From the NCBI GenBank assembly GCA_963730285.1, contig CAVSQY010000007.1:124001-188000 (forward strand): DNA of 64,000 nt, in the 5' to 3' direction. Position numbers and translations under genes: made by a program. The notes under the pieces were generated by a model. That model was not told the origin of the DNA. It made no database searches and saw nothing but the letters and a program-made list of their open reading frames with translations. This stretch comes from JARDZU01 sp963730285. Its GTDB lineage: Bacteria; Actinomycetota; Acidimicrobiia; Spongiisociales; ZC4RG35. Within the stretch, counting starts at the first letter, position 1; every line of letters begins with the position of its first letter. Of the stretch, positions 17,280-24,461 are shown piece after piece.

Positions 17280-17534
17280 ATGTGGTTGCGCCTCGGTGGT
17301 GAGGTCGTCTGGCCGCCTATCGATGTCGACGAAAGGAAGTTGGGGACTTCGCAGGTGATCCCGGGACTTTTGGCCGTCCCAACCGATTCCGGCTGTCCCA
17401 AGAATCAGGGTCGAACCAATGGCGTCGGACTGGCGCTGATCTTCGTTGGGATCGTCCTCCTCTACATCGGAAGGCGAGCCGTACTTCTGCGAAGACCCGG
17501 CGACATCCGACTCAGAATCGAGCCCGTCATCTGA
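17280..17534 (+). CDS. Possible small membrane protein (weak call)
   Basis: The 425-base gap between Lon and the ArsR-type gene contains this 84-codon frame with one convincing membrane helix near residues 50-66 (GVGLALIFVGIVLLYIGRR), basic residues after it, and GC-rich third positions. There is no clear ribosome site at ATG 17280, and the first 45 residues look non-protein-like, so a shorter start or a non-coding region is possible. I recognise no family. Nothing else is evident in this gap except the operator/promoter of the next gene. Confidence 0.3.
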   Translation: MWLRLGGEVVWPPIDVDERKLGTSQVIPGLLAVPTDSGCPKNQGRTNGVGLALIFVGIVLLYIGRRAVLLRRPGDIRLRIEPVI

Positions 17535-17587
17535 AGGGCTCGATTCGTTTCTGTGAACCTCTTTCCACCCTTTCTGGCTCACGAAGG

Positions 17588-17615
17588 TGACATGTGCTAT
17601 AAATATCACATGTCA
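17588..17615. promoter_or_regulatory. Perfect 9-bp inverted repeat overlapping the ArsR-fusion start, with a leaderless -10
   Basis: TGACATGTG (17588-17596) and CACATGTCA (17607-17615) form a perfect palindrome with a 10-base spacer. The spacer holds TATAAAT at 17598-17604, six bases before ATG 17610. That is where an actinobacterial leaderless transcript would place its -10. A dimeric ArsR protein bound here would block its own promoter. Confidence 0.7.
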
Positions 17616-18422
17616 GTGGTGACAGAGGAGATAGCCGAAGTCGAGATCGGGGAGCAGGACGTGTGGAGGGCGCTGGCCAACCCGAATCGGCGTCTGTTGC
17701 TCGATCAGTTGAGAGACGGCCCCAAGACCACCGGCGAATTGGCAGACGTCGTACCCGAGCTCAGCCGATTCGCGGTCATGCAGCATCTCGGTGTGCTGAC
17801 CGATGCCGGTTTGGTCGTGGTGCGCCGCCGAGGCAGATACCGCTTCAACTATTTGAATCCCGTCCCGCTGCGCAGTTGGTACGAGCGCTGGGTCATCCCT
17901 ATGGCAGACGGGGCTGCCGCCGAGGTCCTGGCACTGAGAGATCGAGTTGAACAGCCACAAGGAGGCTCATCGATGGCAATCAAAGCTGACGAGATCCGCA
18001 CCGTGCGGATAGAGACGGAACTGCGTTTCCATGCAAGCCCGGAGAGGGTGTTCAGGGCGCTGACCGAAGAGACCCTCGAGTGGTTTCCGATGACCTATGG
18101 CGAGGATCGTGTTCGCTCGGTCGTGGTGGAGCCGCGGGTCGGTGGCGCGCACTATGAGGACTGGGGTGACGGCATGGGTCATCTCTATGGTCATGTCACC
18201 GTGTTCGATCGCCCGTATCGCTACTCAACCCGTGGGCGGATCATGGCGGGAACCATCCTCGACACCCAGTACGAGCTCGAAGAAGACGATGATGAGACGA
18301 TCCTCCGTATGTCAAAGGTCGCCGTGGGGCCGATGAGTCAGGACGAGGCCGACTCGATCGAGACCTATGGGGACATCGCCCGCTTCGAGGAACCTCTGCG
18401 AAGGTTGATCGAGGGCTCGTGA
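17610..18422 (+). CDS. ArsR-family winged-helix regulator fused to an SRPBCC (AHSA1/START-like) domain
   Basis: The 270-residue protein has an ArsR-type HTH at about residues 15-95 (ALANPNRRLLLDQLRDGPKT, then AVMQHLGVLTDAGLVVVRRRGR, then YLNPVPLRSWYERWV). From about residue 130 it has an SRPBCC ligand-binding or chaperone-type fold (RIETELRFHASPERVFRALT, then GGAHYEDWGDGMGHLYGHV). The first part resembles the SRPBCC-linked repressors usually encoded beside AHSA1 proteins; here the two are fused. ATG 17610 suits a leaderless transcript; ATG 17592 is an alternative. A perfect palindrome covers the start, implying autorepression. The next gene overlaps by 4 bases. Confidence 0.85.
   Translation: MSVVTEEIAEVEIGEQDVWRALANPNRRLLLDQLRDGPKTTGELADVVPELSRFAVMQHLGVLTDAGLVVVRRRGRYRFNYLNPVPLRSWYERWVIPMADGAAAEVLALRDRVEQPQGGSSMAIKADEIRTVRIETELRFHASPERVFRALTEETLEWFPMTYGEDRVRSVVVEPRVGGAHYEDWGDGMGHLYGHVTVFDRPYRYSTRGRIMAGTILDTQYELEEDDDETILRMSKVAVGPMSQDEADSIETYGDIARFEEPLRRLIEGS
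17959..17975 (+). promoter_or_regulatory. Internal ribosome-binding site and ATG at the domain boundary of the ArsR-SRPBCC fusion
   Basis: AAGGAGG at 17959-17965 precedes an in-frame ATG at 17973 by seven bases, exactly where the linker ends and the SRPBCC domain begins (MAIKADEIRTVRIE). The site would support separate production of a 149-residue SRPBCC protein. It may be a trace of two once-separate genes. Confidence 0.5.
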
Positions 18423-18919
18423 TCGAGATCGACTCCCACATCCTCGATCCGACACATGCTCCGACGCCGTTCACATCGTCCGAGATCCGGGATGGATGTC
18501 CCTTGGGGCGGACCGTCCAGCTCTTGGTGGAGAGGCCTGGTGAGACGAGTTATCTGCGGGTGAACCGTTTCGTCGTGGTCGACCTCGATGGAGCCGAACA
18601 GGAAAGCGAGAACCTGACCATGGACGGTGTCTCTCTTGGCGCAGCGCAGGCTCATCGTTCCACGTGGCTGGATCTGCAACGGCATGCCTCCTTTCCACTC
18701 GATAGAACGACCATCGAGGAAGAGACGATCGAGACACCTATCGGCCGGTTGGAGTGTATGCGATATGTGGTCACCGACGGCCCGGATAGAGACGTCTTCT
18801 GGTTTGCGCGCAGTAGGCCTGGAATGCCGGTCAAGTTCATCAGCCAGCAGGGTGATGTCACGGCCAGCACGGTGACGATGACGCGCGATGAGATCGTGAC
18901 ATCACGTGAGCGTGCCTGA
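18419..18919 (+). CDS. Conserved-looking hypothetical protein downstream of the ArsR-SRPBCC gene
   Basis: The 166-residue soluble protein is mostly beta-strand by composition, with no signal peptide, membrane segment or motif I recognise. GTG 18419 overlaps the preceding stop by 4 bases, so it is translated with the ArsR-SRPBCC regulator and likely shares its repression. The segment TIETPIGRLECMRYVVTDGPDRDVFWFARS resembles sequences of small SRPBCC- or lipocalin-like proteins that act on a small hydrophobic ligand, but that is only an impression. Confidence 0.7.
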   Translation: MIEIDSHILDPTHAPTPFTSSEIRDGCPLGRTVQLLVERPGETSYLRVNRFVVVDLDGAEQESENLTMDGVSLGAAQAHRSTWLDLQRHASFPLDRTTIEEETIETPIGRLECMRYVVTDGPDRDVFWFARSRPGMPVKFISQQGDVTASTVTMTRDEIVTSRERA

Positions 18920-18933
18920 CCCGCAGAGGGCCG

Positions 18934-19323
18934 TTAGGGGAGTGGGGCGTACAAGTCGACCACATTTCCGTCCGGGTCGAGCACGGATGCGTATCTCTGG
19001 TGCCAGACCGCGTCGAATGGTGGAGTGTGGCTTTGGTGCCCTGCTTCGATCAGCAGGTCGTGATAGCGGTCGACCTCGGCCGGCTCGTCGCACGAGAAGG
19101 CAAGTGCGATTCGGTGGCTCCCTGATGGTGCATCCCACTCGGAGAAACTCCTGACCACTTCGACCGTGTCCCAGGCCAACCTCATGCCATCAGAGATAGG
19201 CACCTCGACATGAGGCTGATCGTCTGCCGAATCAGGGATCTCGAGCCCGAGGAGGCGATAGAAGCCAAGTGAAGCAGACATGTCATTCACGACCAGCCCG
19301 ATGAAGTCGAGAGTTGGGGCCAC
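18934..19323 (-). CDS. VOC (glyoxalase/bleomycin-resistance fold) protein
   Basis: The 129-residue single-domain protein has the vicinal-oxygen-chelate pattern: an N-terminal FIGLVVNDMSASLGFYRLLG, then RIALAFSCDEPAEVDRYHDLLIEAGH, and a C-terminal YASVLDPDGNVVDLYAPLP with the metal-ligand-type DPDGN turn. Such proteins may be isomerases, dioxygenases or sequestration proteins; specificity cannot be read here. It is convergent with the preceding gene (15-base gap) and divergent from the QueG-like gene. Confidence 0.85.
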   Translation of the reverse strand: MAPTLDFIGLVVNDMSASLGFYRLLGLEIPDSADDQPHVEVPISDGMRLAWDTVEVVRSFSEWDAPSGSHRIALAFSCDEPAEVDRYHDLLIEAGHQSHTPPFDAVWHQRYASVLDPDGNVVDLYAPLP

Positions 19324-19402
19324 CGGCGCTCCTTTCTGTGTGATGTGACGTTACAGCGTGGTCGGGACAGAAATCGACGCCGCTCGATGGCAGACTTCTC
19401 CG

Positions 19403-20746
19403 ATGGTTATCGGGCTCACCTCGCAATTGCGCGAGATGGCGATGTCTCAAGGGGCTTCGTCGATGGGAGTGGCCGGGGCCGACCGTTTCGAGCCCGAGCT
19501 GAAGGCTATGGAAACCGCTCTCTCGGAAGGCCGCGCCGGGCCACTCGGCTTCACCTACGACGACCCTGGCCTCGCCACGGATGTCAAGAGGTCCTTTCCC
19601 TGGGCCAGTCGGGTCGTAGTGATTGGCTGCGACTACCTCGATACAGCAGGCGCCCCATCGAAAACCGGGGCTCTGGTCGGCCGGTTCGCGACCCAGGATC
19701 ACTATGACATGGTTAGAAAAGTCACCGATTTGATATCTGCGGAGCTCATTGACCTTGGATTCAGAGCCGAGACCTTGATCGATGACAACCGCCTGGTCGA
19801 TCGGGGCGCCGCGATACGAGCCGGGGTCGGTTGGCTGGGAAAGAGCACCATGGTCCTCGCTCCCGGCCATGGGCCCTGGATGTTGCTCGGGTCGGTCGTC
19901 ACCGATGCGCCGCTGGAGACGACGGCACCGATGATTCGCGATTGCGGCACATGTGACCTCTGCATCCCGGCGTGCCCGACCGGAGCTCTGGGCACCTGGG
20001 GCCTCGACGCACGCCGCTGCCTCTCCACCTGGCTGCAGACTCCGGGCTCGATTCCCCAATGGATCAGGCCAAAGTTGGGGAGGCGGGTCTACGGCTGCGA
20101 CGACTGTCTGACCGCCTGCCCGCCCGGGAAGCCGGCCATGACGCGTTCACCAGGTACGAATTTGGATCTTCCCTTCGGCGATCTGCTCTCTCTGTCCGAC
20201 GAAGACCTGTTACATCGCTTCAGTTGGTGGTTCGTCCCGAGAAGAGAGGGTCGGTTCCTCAGACGCAACTTGCTGGTGGCCGCCGGAAACTCGGCCGAGG
20301 ATGCGGCGCGTCCATCGATAGTCGAGCATCTGGATCACCCCTCCTCGATGATTCGGTCACATGCCTATTGGGCACTGGCCCGCGGTTTCGGCGCCCAGGA
20401 CCTCCTGCGATCTTCCCTCGACGCCGAAACGGTCCGTGAGGCACGAGATGAACTGATCCTGGCGCTGTTGATGACTGTGTCCCCCGAGGGCCACAGTCTC
20501 ATCACGGCTGCCGACGAATGGGCCCGGGGCAACTCCGACATCAGGGCGCTGGCGATGATCGGGGAGAACGTTGCCTCGGATGATGAGCCGCAACTCCTCG
20601 TCTTACATCGCGACCCCGAGCCGACCGCTCCGGGGCCGGCATTGGGGATGCATGTCAAGTTTCGCCAGGTAGACGATCGAGGGGCCGTTCTCCAGACTCT
20701 TGTCTCCATCTATGACCCGGACCGTTTGCTGGAGCGGATGCGATGA
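19403..20746 (+). CDS. queG: Epoxyqueuosine reductase-like iron-sulfur protein
   Basis: The roughly 447-residue protein has the QueG layout: an N-terminal cobalamin-binding fold (AAIRAGVGWLGKSTMVLAPGHGPW is the conserved cobalamin contact), two 4Fe-4S motifs (CGTCDLCIPACPTGAL and CDDCLTACPPGKP), and a C-terminal HEAT-like tail (EHLDHPSSMIRSHAYWALAR). QueG reduces epoxyqueuosine to queuosine in tRNA. The protein is longer than typical (310-390), mainly in the tail. ATG 19403 matches the family N-terminus; the frame opens at 19358. No other queuosine genes are nearby, so a paralogous role is possible. Confidence 0.85.
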   Translation: MVIGLTSQLREMAMSQGASSMGVAGADRFEPELKAMETALSEGRAGPLGFTYDDPGLATDVKRSFPWASRVVVIGCDYLDTAGAPSKTGALVGRFATQDHYDMVRKVTDLISAELIDLGFRAETLIDDNRLVDRGAAIRAGVGWLGKSTMVLAPGHGPWMLLGSVVTDAPLETTAPMIRDCGTCDLCIPACPTGALGTWGLDARRCLSTWLQTPGSIPQWIRPKLGRRVYGCDDCLTACPPGKPAMTRSPGTNLDLPFGDLLSLSDEDLLHRFSWWFVPRREGRFLRRNLLVAAGNSAEDAARPSIVEHLDHPSSMIRSHAYWALARGFGAQDLLRSSLDAETVREARDELILALLMTVSPEGHSLITAADEWARGNSDIRALAMIGENVASDDEPQLLVLHRDPEPTAPGPALGMHVKFRQVDDRGAVLQTLVSIYDPDRLLERMR

Positions 20747-20817
20747 GACTGGCCCTCCCTCCAACACGGTCATAGGTCAACCCAGCGCCAACCGGTCTCG
20801 AACCGTATCGTTCTGAC

Positions 20818-21285
20818 ATGGCGGAATTCAAAGTGAGGCCGGTTCGCGTGTCGGCCTTCGTCCCGTTGCCCCCAGAGGATCTCTTTCCCTTTGTGTCTGA
20901 TACCCGCAATGACCCTTTGTGGTGCCCGAATGTCGAGTCGGTGGAGATGGTGGAGGGTGATGGAGTTGAGGTGGGCGCCCGGTTTCGATTCCATCAACAC
21001 CTGGATAGGCCTGGCGGCAATCGCCTGGAGTTCGACGGCGATGTCGAGGTGACGGCGTTGACCGAGTACTCGATCAAGTGGAGAGTCTCCGACCGTTTCC
21101 AGGAGCGGGACATAGCTCTTTCGGTTGCCCCCCAAGGATCCGGATCGAGGGTCTCGCAGGAGACGAGCGCCAGATTCAAGAAGAAGCCCGGCTTGGCTCG
21201 ATGGGTTTATCCCCTGATGGCGAGGAGGACCTTTGCCGCCCAGTTCGAGCAGTTGCGGGACTACCTCTCGGACCGTGGCGGATAG
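20818..21285 (+). CDS. SRPBCC superfamily (polyketide cyclase/dehydrase-like) protein
   Basis: The 155-residue protein matches the START/Bet v1-like single-domain pattern: VSAFVPLPPEDLFPFVSDTRNDPLW near the N-terminus, a central EFDGDVEVTALTEYSIKWRVSD, and a C-terminal helix FAAQFEQLRDYLSD. Proteins of this type bind hydrophobic ligands; catalysis is not implied. The stop abuts the convergent membrane protein gene. No motif suggests a specific ligand. Confidence 0.8.
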   Translation: MAEFKVRPVRVSAFVPLPPEDLFPFVSDTRNDPLWCPNVESVEMVEGDGVEVGARFRFHQHLDRPGGNRLEFDGDVEVTALTEYSIKWRVSDRFQERDIALSVAPQGSGSRVSQETSARFKKKPGLARWVYPLMARRTFAAQFEQLRDYLSDRGG

Positions 21286-21286
21286 A

Positions 21287-21742
21287 TCAGCCTCGACTTG
21301 GTGGCGACGATGTCAGCCCCGCCACGAGCCTTAAGAACCCCACCAACATCCCAGTCGCCGTGCCTATCAGTCCAAAGACCAACACCACCCGCGTCACCAT
21401 CGACCAGTCGAAAGTGGCGCCCGAGAAGTCGAACGGGAACACTTGGAGCATCCGTGCCAGCACCACGATGCTGATTGCACCAGTTGTCATTTGTCCGATT
21501 GACTTGACCCAGCTGGGGTCGAACCAGAGGTAGATGAGATTGACGGTGATGGTTGCGAGCAATGAGATGTCGATCAACCACAAGACATCGGCGAAGTCAG
21601 TCGTGAGGAAGGGGAGCCAACCCCAAGCCAGGAGATTGTTCACCACCACGAGCATGGTCACGTTCACGGCTATGGCGACCAAATAGCCGAAGTTCCTCGT
21701 TGCATGACTGGTTGTCACACCACGCGTGACTGTCTGAGTCAC
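21287..21742 (-). CDS. Four-helix membrane protein of unknown function
   Basis: The 151-residue protein has four predicted membrane helices (about 18-40, 50-70, 80-100 and 115-138) separated by short loops and a Thr/Ser-rich N-terminus (MTQTVTRGVTTSHATRN). The pattern resembles small integral membrane proteins common in Actinobacteria, but I recognise no named family. The promoter would lie in 21743-21830. It is convergent with the SRPBCC gene. Confidence 0.7.
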   Translation of the reverse strand: MTQTVTRGVTTSHATRNFGYLVAIAVNVTMLVVVNNLLAWGWLPFLTTDFADVLWLIDISLLATITVNLIYLWFDPSWVKSIGQMTTGAISIVVLARMLQVFPFDFSGATFDWSMVTRVVLVFGLIGTATGMLVGFLRLVAGLTSSPPSRG

Positions 21743-21897
21743 CGCTACTCCTTTGACGACTATGTCGATGATTCTTGTTGAGCGTGCGAGGGTCTAGAGG
21801 CGAAGGTCCCACAGCCACGACATGGGTCAAGTGAGGGAGAAAGACCCTGGCGGATGTCGGGGCCGGGTATTTAGCTTTGGCCTAGAAAGGAGAACAT

Positions 21898-22170
21898 ATG
21901 CCGGATCAGGATATGAATACAGGTGGCTCCGGAAAGAGGGGCCGCGACTGGGCCGAGGAGACCAAGTCGGCGTTGGACAAGGCAAGCGAGGCAATTCGCA
22001 CGGCGTGGGATGCGACCAGGGAGACCAGGGTCAGTGCTCTGGAATCCGCTCGTAAGGCGGTTGGCGAACTGGCCGAGATGATCGATCAGGGTGTAGCGGT
22101 GGCGAGGGAGCGATGGGCCGATGCCGAGCGCCCCGACTCGCCAGTCGAGGACGAAGACTCCGAGGAGTAA
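21898..22170 (+). CDS. Small charged helical protein
   Basis: The 90-residue protein is highly charged and Ala-rich, predicted as one long amphipathic helix (EETKSALDKASEAIRTAWDA, then ALESARKAVGELAEMIDQGV) with an acidic tail. It has no membrane segment or Cys. An AAAGGAG ribosome site (21888-21894) at good spacing and a GGGTAT-like -10 at about 21867 support a real gene. Similar small helical proteins are often stress-associated or envelope-associated. No function can be named. Confidence 0.7.
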   Translation: MPDQDMNTGGSGKRGRDWAEETKSALDKASEAIRTAWDATRETRVSALESARKAVGELAEMIDQGVAVARERWADAERPDSPVEDEDSEE

Positions 22171-22264
22171 ATACTCTCGACGGCATGGATTCGCGGTTCA
22201 TCGTCGATCGGATGAACGGTGCTCGCGGATTGGAAGTCTCACAAGCTTGGGAAGATTCCTAGAC

Positions 22265-22298
22265 AGTTGACGGTTCAAATAAGTTGACGGTTCAAATA
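22265..22298. repeat. Tandem 17-bp repeat containing TTGA-N4-TCAA inverted repeats, upstream of the luciferase-like gene
   Basis: AGTTGACGGTTCAAATA occurs twice back to back (22265-22281 and 22282-22298). Each copy contains TTGA-CGGT-TCAA, a small inverted repeat. The second copy ends 16 bases before ATG 22315. Two adjacent dimer sites at this position suggest a repressor operator. Confidence 0.65.
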
Positions 22299-22314
22299 AG
22301 TCGTGAGAGTGAGC

Positions 22315-23340
22315 ATGGAACTGGGAATCACCACATTTGCCGAGACAATCCCCGATCCGCGCAGCGGGAATGCCCCGACGTCGGGGGAACGGCTGCTCCA
22401 GGTCATCGACGAGGTGGTCATGGCCGAGCAGGTGGGCCTCGAGGTTTACGGGATCGGCGAGCACCACCGGGCCGACTTCGCCGCCTCGTCTCCGGCCATC
22501 GTGTTGGCGGCCGCCGCCGCTCGCACCGAACGGATCCGGCTCAGCTCCGCCGTGATCATCCTCAGCTCGGCGGACCCGGTGCGCACGTTTCAAGACTTCG
22601 CCACCCTCGATCTGATCTCCCAGGGGCGGGCTGAGCTGCTCGTTGGTCGCGGATCCTTTATCGAGTCATTCCCGTTGTTCGGGTTCTCGCTCGCCGACTA
22701 TGAAGAGTTATTCAGCGAGAAGCTGGATCTCCTGCTCCAGATCAGGGATGAGAAAAGTGTCACCTGGTCGGGCAAGTTTCGTCCGGCTCTGACCGATCAA
22801 CCGATCTTCCCACGCCCACATCAGGACCCCCTTCCGATCTGGGTGGGCGTCGGTGGGACACCGGAGTCCATCGTTCGCGCCGGTCGCCGGGGGCTACCGG
22901 TGGCCCTGGCCATCATCGGCGGCAACCCCGATCGCTTCGCCTTCTTTGCGGATCTGCACCGTCGCACATTGGAGGAATCGGGCTTCGATCCCGCCGAGGT
23001 ACCGCTGGCGGTTCATGCCCATGGTTACGTCGCCGACACGGCCGAGCAGGCGGCCGAGGAGTTCTATCCGTCCTATGCGGTCGCCATGAGCCGCATCGGG
23101 CGTGAACGGGGATGGGGCCCAATGACCAGACAGCAATTCGAGATGATGCGCGGCCCGAACGGCTCTCTGGTGCTGGGCTCCCCCGACGACGTAGCAGCCA
23201 AGATCGTCCGCATGAAGGACGTCCTCGGGATCCAGCGGTTCGAGCTTCACATCAGCGTTGGCTCAATGCCTCACGAGCAAGTGCTCCGCTCGATCGAGCT
23301 GCTCGGCACGAAGGTCGAGCCCTTGGTCAATGCTCGATGA
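22315..23340 (+). CDS. Luciferase-like (LLM class) flavin-dependent oxidoreductase
   Basis: The 341-residue TIM-barrel protein shows bacterial luciferase-family blocks: ELGITTFAETIPDP at the N-terminus, GLEVYGIGEHHRADFAASSPAIVLAAAAART with the conserved His pair, RIRLSSAVIILSSADPVRTFQDFATLDLIS, and RAELLVGRGSFIESFPLFG. Members are FMN- or F420-dependent monooxygenases or reductases; F420 versus FMN cannot be resolved by eye. ATG 22315 is favoured over GTG 22303. A tandem repeat operator lies immediately upstream. The gene is followed by a structured intergenic RNA region. Confidence 0.9.
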   Translation: MELGITTFAETIPDPRSGNAPTSGERLLQVIDEVVMAEQVGLEVYGIGEHHRADFAASSPAIVLAAAAARTERIRLSSAVIILSSADPVRTFQDFATLDLISQGRAELLVGRGSFIESFPLFGFSLADYEELFSEKLDLLLQIRDEKSVTWSGKFRPALTDQPIFPRPHQDPLPIWVGVGGTPESIVRAGRRGLPVALAIIGGNPDRFAFFADLHRRTLEESGFDPAEVPLAVHAHGYVADTAEQAAEEFYPSYAVAMSRIGRERGWGPMTRQQFEMMRGPNGSLVLGSPDDVAAKIVRMKDVLGIQRFELHISVGSMPHEQVLRSIELLGTKVEPLVNAR

Positions 23341-23474
23341 CGACCCCTTCCCGAAGCATCGTGGCCCAGCATTTGAGGTCGGTATTGAACCTGTGGAAAA
23401 GAAATGTGGAGTTCGCGAAATTCAATCAGCCCCACAGCTTGCATAGCGGACCACTTCGAGCTTAAGTTGGCTTT

Positions 23475-23626
23475 ACCGGATCGGGGGTAACCCCGAATCG
23501 GGCTCGAAAGGGACGAGAGTCCACTTCGGAACCCTGGTGAGAGACCAGCCTTCGGGTTGGAGTGTCAGCAGGGTCGGAAACCCCGAGAGGGTGAAGACTT
23601 CGGTCAGCACTCCCTCGGGGTTTTTT
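23475..23626 (+). ncRNA. Putative structured RNA ending in an intrinsic terminator
   Basis: In the 344-base gap between convergent genes, a candidate promoter (TTGCAT 23439-23444, 18 bases, TAAGTT 23463-23468) is followed by a run of hairpins: CGGGG-GTAA-CCCCG (23482-23495, GNRA-like loop), CTCG...CGAG near 23503-23516, CTGGT-GAGAG-ACCAG (23534-23548), and the terminator. GGAGTG (23559-23564) can pair with CACTCC (23608-23613), which would break the terminator, so alternative folds are possible. No same-strand gene follows for 800 bases, so it may be a trans-acting RNA. I could not match it to a known RNA family. Confidence 0.5.
23579..23626 (+). terminator. Intrinsic terminator of the putative RNA
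   Basis: ACCCCGAGAGGGTG (23580-23593) pairs with CACTCCCTCGGGGT (23608-23621) with one mismatch and one wobble, followed by a six-T run at 23621-23626. The T run on the plus strand fixes direction. Confidence 0.8.
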
Positions 23627-23684
23627 CGTGCGTTGCTTGTGTCGATCTCGACTTCAAGCGGGTGTTGTCCGGGGAACGGACTTC

Positions 23685-24335
23685 TTAGCTGACCGTCGAC
23701 CCGCCCAGACGTGAGTCGAGGCCATCGATGATGATCTCGAGCCCGAAGGCGAATTCCTCGTCGAATGCACACTCGGATAGGTAGGGAGCCAATGCGACCA
23801 CATGGGGGAAGCGGTCGCCGATGCCGATCAGCCTTGCTCCCAGATCCTTCTGCTCGCCTCGCTCATAGCCACCCGACGCCTGTTGGAACGCATACCCCAT
23901 CGTGTGGCTGGCCAGCATTTGCCAGGCATGGTGGGTCGACTCGTCGTCGAAACCGGCACCACGGAGCATTCCGAGCGTGCGATCCATGAATTCGAGGGCC
24001 GCTGGGCCGAAGTTGCCACGCTGCATGAGCAAGTTGACCACCCATGAGTGTGCGGTGAAAGCCTCCATGGCAGCCCGACCAGTCCGACGCACCCATTGTC
24101 GCCATTCGATCGAGGGGTCAGGTGTGACGATCGAGCTGAAGACGAAGTCGATCATCCCGTCGAGGATGTCGTCCTTGTTCTCCACATGGTTGTAGAGCGA
24201 CATGGCCTCCACTCCCAGGGCCGCTCCGAGTTTGCGCATGGACAGCACCTCGACACCGTTCTCGTCGGCCAGTTCGATGGCCGCATCGATGATTCTTTCC
24301 CGGGTCAGGGGAGATCGGGTCTCGGTGGTGGTCAT
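23685..24335 (-). CDS. TetR-family repressor divergent from an MMPL exporter
   Basis: The 216-residue protein has an N-terminal HTH (TRERIIDAAIELADENGVEVLSM, then RKLGAALGVEAMSLYNHVENKDDILDGM) and an all-helical C-terminal ligand domain of the type often called TetR_C_1 (HSWVVNLLMQRGNFGPAALEFMDRTL). It should repress the divergent MMPL transporter and itself, from repeats in the 127-base gap. The effector is unknown but is probably an exported hydrophobic compound. ATG 24335 is preferred over 24365 since family proteins begin just before the TRERI helix. Confidence 0.9.
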   Translation of the reverse strand: MTTTETRSPLTRERIIDAAIELADENGVEVLSMRKLGAALGVEAMSLYNHVENKDDILDGMIDFVFSSIVTPDPSIEWRQWVRRTGRAAMEAFTAHSWVVNLLMQRGNFGPAALEFMDRTLGMLRGAGFDDESTHHAWQMLASHTMGYAFQQASGGYERGEQKDLGARLIGIGDRFPHVVALAPYLSECAFDEEFAFGLEIIIDGLDSRLGGSTVS

Positions 24336-24375
24336 GACCGAATCGTAAGTCACAGGTGGCTCCAATCGGAGGGTC

Positions 24376-24445
24376 TTGACATACTTACAGCGTATGTATT
24401 AGCTTACTCCGTATATTGACAGTGTATGCATACAGCGTATGTATT
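24376..24445. promoter_or_regulatory. Promoters and three TACnnCGTATrTATT operator copies between tetR and MMPL
   Basis: TACAGCGTATGTATT occurs exactly at 24386-24400 and 24431-24445, with a degenerate copy TACTCCGTATATT at 24405-24417. ACATAC-N7-GTATGT (24379-24397), CATAC-AGC-GTATG (24429-24441) and the palindrome GTATGCATAC (24424-24433) supply dyads. TTGACA lies at 24376-24381 and again at 24416-24421, the latter with a TATGTA-like -10 near 24438-24443. Repressor binding would cover the MMPL promoter. Confidence 0.7.
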
Positions 24446-24461
24446 CAAGGAGAGGCTGAAT

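Noticed and set aside
17265..17609. A 114-codon reverse frame in the Lon/ArsR gap
   Set aside because: It begins inside the operator of the forward gene, lacks a ribosome site and reads as unstructured acidic text. The forward frame with a membrane helix is slightly more likely, and even that is weak.
23475..23626. The SRP RNA, tmRNA or a standard riboswitch
   Set aside because: I looked for the GGAAG-type SRP tetraloop, the tmRNA tag and end, T-box GGTGG, TPP CTGAGA and SAM motifs. None is convincing, so it is listed only as an unknown structured RNA.
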